A stretch of DNA of 64,000 bases, from the NCBI GenBank assembly GCA_024635795.1, contig JAGXIH010000009.1, positions 1 through 64,000 of the forward strand, written 5' to 3'. The notes under the pieces are model-generated. The model did no database searches and was not told the origin of the DNA. It saw nothing but the letters and a program-made list of their open reading frames with translations. The DNA is from Salegentibacter sp. Its GTDB lineage: Bacteria > Bacteroidota > Bacteroidia > Flavobacteriales > Flavobacteriaceae. The first letter of the stretch is position 1, and each line of letters opens with the position of its first letter. Positions 1 to 8,127 of the stretch are shown piece after piece. The position numbers and the translations under genes are program-made.

Positions 1-139
1 ACAAAATCAAGAAAAAATACCTGCAATTATACCTCAATGAGTTTGTATACAAGTTGAATAGAAGATATTTTGGGGACAAAATATTTGAGAGGTTAGTAAT
101 AGCAAGCATTACAGCAAGTGGACACTAAACGGATATACA
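1..139 (+). mobile_element. 3' end of an IS1595-family (ISXO2-like) transposase gene and IS right end
   Basis: Frame 3 of the plus strand is open from the left edge to a TAA at 126-128. Its roughly 41 residues contain YLNEFVYKLNRRYFGD followed by FERLV, which matches the C-terminus of ISXO2/IS1595 DDE transposases (YLxEFxxRxNRR, then xxFxRLL). The rest of the element lies outside the window. The IS right end must lie just past the stop, near 130-145, because the methyltransferase reading frame on the other strand loses its family sequence there. I could not identify the terminal inverted repeat or a target duplication, since the left end is missing. The family call rests on recognising the motif, not on a search. 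Confidence 0.7.
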
Positions 140-586
140 ATCATATAATTTTTCTACTACAGATTCTATTTCCGCATTCGATAAATGTTGCAACACCTGC
201 CTTAAAATCGCGCAATCTCCCCCAGGCAGTTCATCCTTTGCGATATCCAGAGCCTGAAATTCTAACTGCTCTGCTTTGAATGCTTTCTTATTATGCGCTA
301 TAAGCTCCGGAACTATGTCTGTAGCGATATACTTTTTGGAGTACTGTACCAGTTCTTTGCTGATATTAAAATCCCCGCAACCCAGATCACAAATTACCGG
401 TGGCGTTTCAAAAGCTTTTAAAAAATTCGATACACCAGCGATATATGGATTGACCGTTTCAGGATGATGTGAACCTAAACCGGAGTAATATTCAGATGCA
501 TTACCGCCCCACAGGTTTTTTTCATAGATCTGCGCCATGGCATCTTTAGTGGGCCACGGCTTCTTTATTTTTTTATTTTTTGTCAT
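125..586 (-). pseudogene. Class I SAM-dependent methyltransferase, C-terminus cut off by an IS
   Basis: The 153-residue product has a normal N-terminus and a Rossmann methyltransferase core. The SAM-binding motif is ICDLGCGDF (about residues 65-73), followed by an acidic strand end (ATDIV) and LRQVLQHLS (motif IV/post-I region). Proteins of this type usually run past 200 residues, and the expected segment after the KLYD helix is absent. The last few codons (C-I-S-V-stop) appear to come from the end of the adjacent IS1595-type element, whose transposase gene stops on the opposite strand at 126-128. I infer that the insertion removed the C-terminal substrate-binding third, so the gene is probably inactive. 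The substrate is unknown. Confidence 0.7.
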
Positions 587-631
587 TAAAAAGATTAAAA
601 ACCGGTTAGTTACTTTAGAGAAGTGTGTCAG

Positions 632-769
632 TCAAAGTAATACATTAAATTCTGGACCCAGACCGGTCGTTCCATCGATTATGCGGCGGTTTTCCTCTAA
701 GTACGTAACTGTATTTTCTAATTCAGAAAGGGCGTGGTCAGTCCACAGAATTTTATAACCACTTTTCAT
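632..769 (-). pseudogene. Truncated ParE/RelE-type toxin gene with a foreign tail
   Basis: A start codon at 767-769 lies inside the 3' end of the antitoxin gene. The first 27 or so residues (MKSGYKILWTDHALSELENT, then VTYLEEN) match the N-terminal strand and first helices of ParE/RelE-superfamily toxins. After YLEEN the frame changes to sequence with no toxin character and stops at 632-634, giving only 45 residues where about 95-100 are expected. The core strands with the catalytic or gyrase-binding residues are missing, so this is a dead toxin. The sequence after the break (about 600-690) may be remnant mobile DNA, but I could not name it. Confidence 0.65.
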
Positions 770-986
770 ATAATTTCCTCGCTTCGGAATGAGATTTTAG
801 TTTTCCGGAATCAGCATCCTGAATTCCTTTGTCGATTGATTTTCTTTCTTCTTTGGATATTTCCTCCCACCAATCTTTTTTCTCAGTCTCTCGCAACTTC
901 ATTATTTTTTCAATAATGGATTCATCATTCAGGGTAGATAACCACTGAATTAATTCGATTTTCTTATTTTGAAGATCTATATCCAT
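753..986 (-). CDS. Antitoxin-type protein of a ParE/RelE module
   Basis: The 77-residue acidic protein has the layout of a small Bacteroidota antitoxin family: an N-terminal LIQWLSTLND helix, a DWWEEISKEERKSIDKGI core and a C-terminal HSEARKLYEKWL tail. Members usually sit directly upstream of a ParE/RelE toxin. Here the toxin start codon overlaps the last 17 bases of the gene, which implies translational coupling. The antitoxin looks intact while the toxin downstream is broken, so this is probably an orphan left after the module was disrupted. The protein would be expected to bind the toxin through its C-terminal tail and perhaps to autoregulate. The module assignment is mainly from context. 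Confidence 0.65.
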   Translation of the reverse strand: MDIDLQNKKIELIQWLSTLNDESIIEKIMKLRETEKKDWWEEISKEERKSIDKGIQDADSGKLKSHSEARKLYEKWL

Positions 987-1114
987 ATATCAAATTTACA
1001 ATTTTGCGTTTAATTTTTGTTCGTTGAGCAAACTTTTAACTGTGGCATAACTCGTTTTGAAAACCCCCACTTTGCCACTTTAACTTTTTTAAGAGCCTTT
1101 TTCATAATAAATTT

Positions 1115-4100
1115 TCAGGAGGACCTTACAAGAGAAAAGTGGTTCTTGAAAATTCTCCCATCCTTCAGCTCTAAACTAAACCAGTAATCATCAGATGGCA
1201 TCGCTCTTCCATTGAAAGTACCGTCCCATCCTTCATCAAGCGAATTCAAAACCTTTATCAATTTTCCATAACGATCATAAATATTGATCTCATACAACTG
1301 ACCTTCGAAACCATAAATTCTCCAGTAATCATTTATTCCATCGCCATTCGGAGTAAAAAAATTATCAAAACCGATAACAACTATACTTTCCTGCAAAAAT
1401 CTACATCCATTGGTCTCTCTAACATATATGGTATATTCTCCTCCCGTTAAATTGGTAAAGATGTTTTTTGGGCTAAAATTTTCACCATCCAGGGAATATT
1501 CAAAATCCCCGCTTTCCAGGATATCTATTTCTATAGAACCATTTTCGTCAAAAGAGGAAGCTCTTATTTCATAATTGCTTATCAATTCACTTCCATCAAG
1601 GCTTATTTTGATTTCAGCGCTTGAGGTACCACATTCGCCATTATCAATAGAATAGGTATAGGTTCCGGGTTGATCTGTTTGAGGATTAAAATTACTATTT
1701 CCACTATTAAGCCCGGGACTCCAGGTCCCACCTTTTTCAGCCGATGGCCCCAATAGTTCAAAAAGATCCAGAACAGGGCTGTTTTGGCATAAACGAATTG
1801 AAGCTGATTCCCCGCTCTCTGCCGGCGAATTCACATAAACCGTAACAAATGAAGAATAAGAACCACAGCTCTCGTTATCAATTCGATATTCATATACCCC
1901 GGCGGCATCTTTCTTTGGATTAAACACGCCCTTTGCTCCGTTTAACTCCGGGAACCATTTTCCGCCCAGATCTGCATTTGCTCCAAGAAGAGGGAAGAGG
2001 TCTACGGAAGCATCATTTTCACAAAGTTCCAGTTGCGCATCCTGGCCCACATTTGGTTGTTTTTCCAATTTAATTCTGATACTTGCTGAACGTTTACCAC
2101 ATTGAGCATTTTCCAAAGTATAGGTATATAGTCCCGGAGCATCTGTTTCGGAATTGAAGATTCCGTTTCCGCCCGGGAGTACCGGTGTCCATTTTCCGCC
2201 ATCATCCGGATCTCCATCCATAAGCTCAAGCAGGTTATAATCCCCCGTTTCGGTACAGAGCTCCACTTCGGTATCCACCCCCGGGTTCGGGGTATCTATC
2301 ACATTAATGCTGAAAATCGCCTGATCTTCCCCACAACCTTCTATTGAAACCGTATAGGTGTAATCTCCGGCCTTATCAACTTCCGGATCAAATAAACCTT
2401 CCCGGGAAAGCTCCGGAGACCAGGTGCCTTTGGAATAGACATCTTTACTTAAATAATCTGATAAGGCTATCGGTGCATCTTCCTTACATAGGGCTATCGA
2501 AATATCATTCCCGGCATTGAGATCTTCTTCTATTAAATTTATTTTGACCCTGGCGGTAGAGGGGGAGCAACCTGAAGCATTAACCGTATAGGTGTACATA
2601 TTTGCCTGGTCAACCTGGGGATTAAAGATTCCACTGTTCCCGGAAAGAGCAGGGGACCAGCTACCCCCGGGCGAAGGACTGCCTGTTAGGGCGTCAAAAA
2701 GATTTACCGGATCTCCATCGCTGCAAATAGTCAGTTCTCCGTCATCTCCCGCTGTGGGTGTATCTTTAAAACTTACCCTGACCTGGGCTTTGGCAATCTG
2801 ACAGTTATTATTGCTGAAGGAATACTGATAAACCCCTTCTGAATCCAAAGAGGTGTCAAAAACGGAGCCTCCACTGCTTAAAGGAGGACTCCATTGCCCG
2901 CCTTGATCCGGCGCTCCATCCATAAGAGCTAATAGATCTGTCTTTCCCTCATCAGGACAAATACTAATGTCTGTATCTGTTCCCGGATTGCCCAGTGTGC
3001 TCATATTAACTATCAAAGATGCAAATCGGGATACCACCCATTCCTGGCAATAATTCGAACTATTCCTTGTCTTTAAGCGGTACAGGTTATTATGGAATTC
3101 GGCCGGGACATTTTTAATTTCTAAAGTGGGATTTCCGGAATTTTTATAATAATTATCATCCTGAATATCTGTCCAGGTTCCTCCGTTGTCTTTACTAACC
3201 TGCCACTTGAAGGTATCGGCATTATCTACATTTACAAAAAGATCTATGCTGCCCCCGGCTTCAATCTCTGAAAATTCCGGATGATTATATATTACCGGTG
3301 AAAGGGAGACTTGCTGAAAATGAGAAAGCCCTTCATCCTTATCCAGACAATTGTCATTATCGCTATCTGTATCTACATGATCGGGTAGGAAATCGCCATC
3401 GGTATCTAAAAATTCATCCCCGGCGTTCTCCTCGATATCGGTCAGTCCGTCGTTATCATCATCAGGGTCATCCACATCCGGAATCCCATCCTTATCGGTA
3501 TCTGCCGATGCGGCAATTTCTTCTTTCGTACTGCAACCCGTAAGACTCAGATCTATATCGGTAGGTTCTAGTAAATATCCGTACTTAATCAGGTTAGATA
3601 ATCCTGAACAATCCTGCAGATTCGGCAAATCATTCAGATCAAAACGCGAGTAGGTGTTTCCAACCTCTTTCAGATTGCTTATAAAGTCAAAATTGGATAT
3701 AGCCAAAGAGAAGATCCCAAAATCAAACCCCACCTTAGTGAGCTTTTTCATATCATCTATCTGATGGAGTTCCCAGTTTCGCTTAATTATAAATTCATAT
3801 TGCGTTTCCTGTAGATTACTAAAAGAGGATAAAGTCTTAAGGTCCCTGTTATTCTCAACATTGACAAAAGCTGCGGTCTCTATTTTATTGAAACCGGTAA
3901 AGGATTCAACATTCCTTAAGCCATCGATACTCACTCCTCCCACTTTAATGAGGTTTTCAAATCCCCTGTAATTTTTTGGGAAATTGGATTGCCTCAAATA
4001 CACAAATCCCGATTTTCGAAGCGATGGGAAGCCCGGTACCGCTGTGGAGGGAGTATTGGCTCCGCTGTTCTGGCTTAAGATCAGGTAGGAAACCTGTTCC

Positions 4101-4801
4101 AGGCTTTCAAAGCCTTCAATACTCTCTACTGAAGAATTCACGGTGATGGTAAGACCGCCAAAAGTCCCCAGGATCTTTACCACCGAATGAAATGCATCTA
4201 TTTTTACAAGATCATCGTTCCCATGAATCTGAATACCCGTAGCGCAAACAAGGGAATCAAATCCCCGAATCTCTTTAAGATGGGTATTTTCCGTTATTTG
4301 CATAGTCTCGGTAAGTGATTCCAGTTTATTGAACTCCGGTATTGTAGTGAGATACCAATTATCGCTAATGGCCAGGTGATGTATAGAAACTATTTCATAA
4401 AATCCTGATATTTCAATTAGATCCCGATTCCCGTTGAGCACCAGGTTTCTCCCAATAGACAGGATCTTCGGAACATCGAGGGCCTTGATTTTTTCATTGC
4501 CGTATACTATTAAATCGCCGCCTACCGATTCTAAATTATCCAGGTTCAAAGAAGTGACGCCGGTCTGGTCAATATTTAGATCCCCGGCAACCTGGGTTAT
4601 ATTTTTTAGGAAAGATAGATCTGTAACCTCATTTCCTTTTATCACCAAATCCCCTGGAATTAGGCTACAGCTGGGATAATTTGCGCTGAATTGATCTACC
4701 TGCTCCTGGGTCTCCAAAAGAATATCCCCTGAAGGGCACTGGCCCAGGAACAGGCCGGGGATTAAAAATATGAAAAGTAAAAAGCCTCTAAAACCGGACA
4801 T
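1115..4801 (-). CDS. Large T9SS-secreted surface protein with type B (gliding motility-associated) C-terminal domain
   Basis: This 1228-residue exported protein begins with a hydrophobic signal peptide ending near FLGQC (about residue 21). Residues 40-425 are leucine-rich strands of the receptor L-domain type (repeats such as LESVGGDLIV and GNEKIKAL). Residues about 430-480 are acidic thrombospondin-type-3-like calcium loops (DTDKDGIPDVDDPDDDNDG). A section of about 120 residues leads to six tandem domains of roughly 73-80 residues, each with a C near the start, GGxWSPxL, FxPxxD and YxYxxxxxxC. The last 85 residues contain FFTPNGDGINDYW and IYDRYGKLI, the signature of the CHU_C/TIGR04131 sorting domain. 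The family is exported by the type IX system and held at or released from the cell surface. An adhesin role is inferred. It stands alone between two intergenic gaps. Confidence 0.85.
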   Translation of the reverse strand: MSGFRGFLLFIFLIPGLFLGQCPSGDILLETQEQVDQFSANYPSCSLIPGDLVIKGNEVTDLSFLKNITQVAGDLNIDQTGVTSLNLDNLESVGGDLIVYGNEKIKALDVPKILSIGRNLVLNGNRDLIEISGFYEIVSIHHLAISDNWYLTTIPEFNKLESLTETMQITENTHLKEIRGFDSLVCATGIQIHGNDDLVKIDAFHSVVKILGTFGGLTITVNSSVESIEGFESLEQVSYLILSQNSGANTPSTAVPGFPSLRKSGFVYLRQSNFPKNYRGFENLIKVGGVSIDGLRNVESFTGFNKIETAAFVNVENNRDLKTLSSFSNLQETQYEFIIKRNWELHQIDDMKKLTKVGFDFGIFSLAISNFDFISNLKEVGNTYSRFDLNDLPNLQDCSGLSNLIKYGYLLEPTDIDLSLTGCSTKEEIAASADTDKDGIPDVDDPDDDNDGLTDIEENAGDEFLDTDGDFLPDHVDTDSDNDNCLDKDEGLSHFQQVSLSPVIYNHPEFSEIEAGGSIDLFVNVDNADTFKWQVSKDNGGTWTDIQDDNYYKNSGNPTLEIKNVPAEFHNNLYRLKTRNSSNYCQEWVVSRFASLIVNMSTLGNPGTDTDISICPDEGKTDLLALMDGAPDQGGQWSPPLSSGGSVFDTSLDSEGVYQYSFSNNNCQIAKAQVRVSFKDTPTAGDDGELTICSDGDPVNLFDALTGSPSPGGSWSPALSGNSGIFNPQVDQANMYTYTVNASGCSPSTARVKINLIEEDLNAGNDISIALCKEDAPIALSDYLSKDVYSKGTWSPELSREGLFDPEVDKAGDYTYTVSIEGCGEDQAIFSINVIDTPNPGVDTEVELCTETGDYNLLELMDGDPDDGGKWTPVLPGGNGIFNSETDAPGLYTYTLENAQCGKRSASIRIKLEKQPNVGQDAQLELCENDASVDLFPLLGANADLGGKWFPELNGAKGVFNPKKDAAGVYEYRIDNESCGSYSSFVTVYVNSPAESGESASIRLCQNSPVLDLFELLGPSAEKGGTWSPGLNSGNSNFNPQTDQPGTYTYSIDNGECGTSSAEIKISLDGSELISNYEIRASSFDENGSIEIDILESGDFEYSLDGENFSPKNIFTNLTGGEYTIYVRETNGCRFLQESIVVIGFDNFFTPNGDGINDYWRIYGFEGQLYEINIYDRYGKLIKVLNSLDEGWDGTFNGRAMPSDDYWFSLELKDGRIFKNHFSLVRSS

Positions 4802-4941
4802 CGATAATTAACCTAGGTTCTTGATTAGTTTTGGGGAATAGACCGGTTCTTTGAAAGTCACGTATGCCGCAATGAATGTGGGTGATTTGAAGATTCATCT
4901 CTTTTAATTCATTAAATGCCTGTTTACAATTCCAAGTATTT

Positions 4942-7900
4942 TTAGTCAGTATCTTTCTTTTCTTTGTCTTCTTTTAATTGTCTAATAATATCTCCTTTGC
5001 TTTTATTAGAGGCGTCCCCTAATTTGGTTTTTATGTCGGCTAATAATTTTGTGTATCGTTTATCCGATTCTTCAGTTTTTGATCTTAAATAATAATAGGA
5101 CATGTTTTTGATGAAGGAGGAATCTAAAATATATTTCTTCTTCGAACTTTTATAAAGGGAATTTATATAATCCGGATAATCTTTTCCTCTTATGTCCGAA
5201 TAAATGTAAACAGAAAGAAATTTCTCAAATTCAGATATATCTACTGAATATTTATCTTTTAATATTTTTTGTCTGATAACGGGGGCAGATTTTAAAGAAC
5301 CTAACCAATTATAAACAGTAACTTGATGAATAATTGGTAGTATTTTCATAAAAAAACCAAAATCCATTTCCTTCGGGATTAATTTGGATACATCTTCTTT
5401 ATGGTTTTTATAGAAATAGAGTACTGAGTCCCTATATATCATCATGTAAGAGATTGAACTAACAATTAAATTTTCATAGGCACTAATTCTTCGAGTGTTA
5501 TCTATATCTGAACTATTTTTAAAAACAATTGAGGCTACTTTTAATAATTTTGAAAAAGTAATAGCTTCAATCTCTTCTCGCGGTGCGGTATCTAGCTTAA
5601 CTTTTGCTTCTATTTTCTTTTTTGCAGGAACTGTGGATATTTGGCTATCATAAGCCTCTTCTAATTCCTTCTCGGTTGGTTTTTGTTGGACCTTAGATAA
5701 ATCTATTCTGGATGAAATAGTTTCTTTTGTTTCCAAAGCTCTATCTATTTCTTGATAATCCTCTTTAACTTTTGAATTTATGTATCCATAAACGGTATCT
5801 AATTCTTTCATAAGGAAATCAAAGACCTCAATATCTTCCCTATTCAAACCTGTATAAAAGTCCAATTCGCTTAGGTAATTGAGATAGTTTTTATCACTGA
5901 GAACAAAATTTTTAAAAGTTTCATCATAACTCATGTACTTAGCAAGGAAATAACTGAAAAAGAAGGCTGTTTTAAATCGAATGCTATTACTATTACAACG
6001 AACTAGAACTCCTCGTTCGATCAAATACTCTAATACCTTATTAGGATTTATATCGATTTTCAGTTTTAAGTAATCTTCAATTTCCTTTAGAAGGTCAAAT
6101 TCATTTACTCGGTAACCTAGCGTTTTATTATCTTTATCTAGCATATATTTTGCTATAAATGCCAGTAACCGTTGTTTATCCCCGAAATCAAAAGTGTCAA
6201 AATAAATATTCTGAAGATTACCTTTTTCAAGTAGATTCTCAACAAACATTTCCACAAGGACAGCATTGTTAATAGGTCTATTTTGTTGCTTATTAATTAT
6301 CCAAAGGAAAATTGTTACTGCTAATGGTGTTTTGGGCAAACCAATTTCTCTAAAACCCCTTAAAAGTTTTTCAATATTATGGTGAACATCTACGTCCGAA
6401 GAAGTAATCCAATTCGCAATTAAACCCTTTATCTGTTTTGACTTAAAAAGGTGTATATAGTAGGACTTAAAAGATGATCTTATTTCAGAAAATTTAGAGA
6501 TTATATCAACTGGTATTAATTGTTCCTCATTATTACTAACTGTCGCGACTATTCTGGTAGCCGGATAATCATCTAAAAATCTTTTTAATTCATTAATCTG
6601 ATGCCTATAGGATTCTGAAAAGTCTAAATCATCAATAAGTAAATCTATTTCTATTTTCCTAAGGACCTCTCTACACTTTTGGGAAGGTACCATCATAAAG
6701 TCTCTGATCATCTGGAAAATATTCTTATTACCCATTTCATTAAATTTTAAAAGAATAGGTATCCGACGGCTTTTAGAGAAATTATCCGCTAGGTCAATAA
6801 GAAGTTTATCAAGGAGTATAGTTTTTCCAGTCTCTTTGGAGCCAAAAATTATTTGGTTTTCACAAGAATTAATTAAATCTGCAATACTGAAGTAGCTTAC
6901 TTTTTCATCGCTATCAATATTACTTTCGGGTAAATTACCTATGACTGGTTCAACAAAAACCTCACTAAGTTTATTTTTATTACTTTGAGAAATATTGAGA
7001 ATTAAATCATCATTTAATTTTGGGAAATGTTCTTCTTTTATATTTTCAAGGATTTCCCTTGCATCATACAGTAGTTTAAGCTCTAAATCTTTTGGAATTT
7101 CATAAACTTTCATTCCTTTATCATTCCCTATATCTGTGTTTACGACAAAGTTGCTATGAGTATTAATATATTTTCGGTGATAGACTTCTATACGATCATT
7201 TTCAAAATAATCGATAATAGAATAACCATTGGAATATTCGGAACTGTCCGAATTTAAAGAGTTTAAAGATTTGCCAACTGAAATAAATAAGTTACCATCT
7301 AAGTCATCCAATTTTTGTGATATTAATTTGTGAGTATGACCTAAAAGAACGATATCGTAATTACTGTATAAAGTTCCTCTGAATTTCTTGTAGTCTGTCC
7401 CTACGAAATAATCAAAAGGATGATGGATTATTGCAATCTTTAATTCAGTATTAGATATTTTTTCTAATGAATTTAATATCTGAGATTCTCCTAATAGAAT
7501 TTTTCCTAAATCATCATCATCATAACATAACCAGGAAGAATTAAAAGCAGAAATTCCAATTTTACCATCCTCTAATAAAAATGTTGAATCAAATGAACTA
7601 AAATAGTAATCATCGAATTTGGGAGTTGACTCATAAAATTCTTTCTCAAACAGTTTAAAATCTTCAATACCGGTCAATGAAGTACTATTTTGTCGGACTG
7701 ATTGAATATAACGTTCAACAGAGTCAGGATTTTCTAATAATTTTTCTCTCATAGGAAAATCTCTAAACTCATCTAACTGGGTCCGGTCAAAATCATGATT
7801 TCCTGGAACCATAAAAATCCTGTTTTTCAGACTAGGTTCAAATTTTATTATTTCTTCAAGAACTATTTCTTTAAAAAAATCAAATTTCAACTGTGGATCC

Positions 7901-8070
7901 TTAAAGTTAATTCCTGACTTATCTATTAAATCTCCAGAAATTACAATTATTGAATTAGGAGTAATCCAATCTTCTAAATCAGCAATAAGAGATTCAATAA
8001 GTTTTTTTTGTGTTATAGCTGGATTTTCTTTCTGTAAGTGAAAATCGCTTAAATGAATTATTCTTATCAT
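4942..8070 (-). CDS. Calcineurin-like metallophosphoesterase fused to a P-loop (STAND/NACHT-like) NTPase; putative defence protein
   Basis: The 1042-residue product has two recognisable parts. Residues 1-300 form a complete binuclear phosphoesterase: LSDFH (D9, H11), SGDLID (D47), GNHDFDR (N91, H92), IIHH (H216-217) and GHTH (H245, H247). After a linker, residues 400-600 form a P-loop NTPase with Walker A GSKETGKT (410-417) and Walker B LLIDDLD (477-483), followed by a mixed helical region typical of STAND-type switch proteins. The helical C-terminal 400 residues (about 600-1042) match nothing I recognise and are the natural place for a sensor. The gene follows hsdR by 57 bp on the same strand and is visibly AT-rich. 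The domain calls are firm. A role as an NTP-gated nuclease or phosphodiesterase that senses phage is inferred from the architecture and the neighbours. No signal peptide is present. Confidence 0.8.
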   Translation of the reverse strand: MIRIIHLSDFHLQKENPAITQKKLIESLIADLEDWITPNSIIVISGDLIDKSGINFKDPQLKFDFFKEIVLEEIIKFEPSLKNRIFMVPGNHDFDRTQLDEFRDFPMREKLLENPDSVERYIQSVRQNSTSLTGIEDFKLFEKEFYESTPKFDDYYFSSFDSTFLLEDGKIGISAFNSSWLCYDDDDLGKILLGESQILNSLEKISNTELKIAIIHHPFDYFVGTDYKKFRGTLYSNYDIVLLGHTHKLISQKLDDLDGNLFISVGKSLNSLNSDSSEYSNGYSIIDYFENDRIEVYHRKYINTHSNFVVNTDIGNDKGMKVYEIPKDLELKLLYDAREILENIKEEHFPKLNDDLILNISQSNKNKLSEVFVEPVIGNLPESNIDSDEKVSYFSIADLINSCENQIIFGSKETGKTILLDKLLIDLADNFSKSRRIPILLKFNEMGNKNIFQMIRDFMMVPSQKCREVLRKIEIDLLIDDLDFSESYRHQINELKRFLDDYPATRIVATVSNNEEQLIPVDIISKFSEIRSSFKSYYIHLFKSKQIKGLIANWITSSDVDVHHNIEKLLRGFREIGLPKTPLAVTIFLWIINKQQNRPINNAVLVEMFVENLLEKGNLQNIYFDTFDFGDKQRLLAFIAKYMLDKDNKTLGYRVNEFDLLKEIEDYLKLKIDINPNKVLEYLIERGVLVRCNSNSIRFKTAFFFSYFLAKYMSYDETFKNFVLSDKNYLNYLSELDFYTGLNREDIEVFDFLMKELDTVYGYINSKVKEDYQEIDRALETKETISSRIDLSKVQQKPTEKELEEAYDSQISTVPAKKKIEAKVKLDTAPREEIEAITFSKLLKVASIVFKNSSDIDNTRRISAYENLIVSSISYMMIYRDSVLYFYKNHKEDVSKLIPKEMDFGFFMKILPIIHQVTVYNWLGSLKSAPVIRQKILKDKYSVDISEFEKFLSVYIYSDIRGKDYPDYINSLYKSSKKKYILDSSFIKNMSYYYLRSKTEESDKRYTKLLADIKTKLGDASNKSKGDIIRQLKEDKEKKDTD

Positions 8071-8127
8071 GAAACTTGATTTTAAACTACTTTTTTGACT
8101 AAAAAATTAACTTTTTATTTTTAAATG

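Noticed and set aside
1-128. Complete transposase gene
   Set aside because: Only the last 41 or so codons are in the window.
3298-3543. Open frame opposite the calcium-loop region of the T9SS protein
   Set aside because: It is a shadow of the Asp/Gly-rich codons of the secreted protein; no start context or motif.
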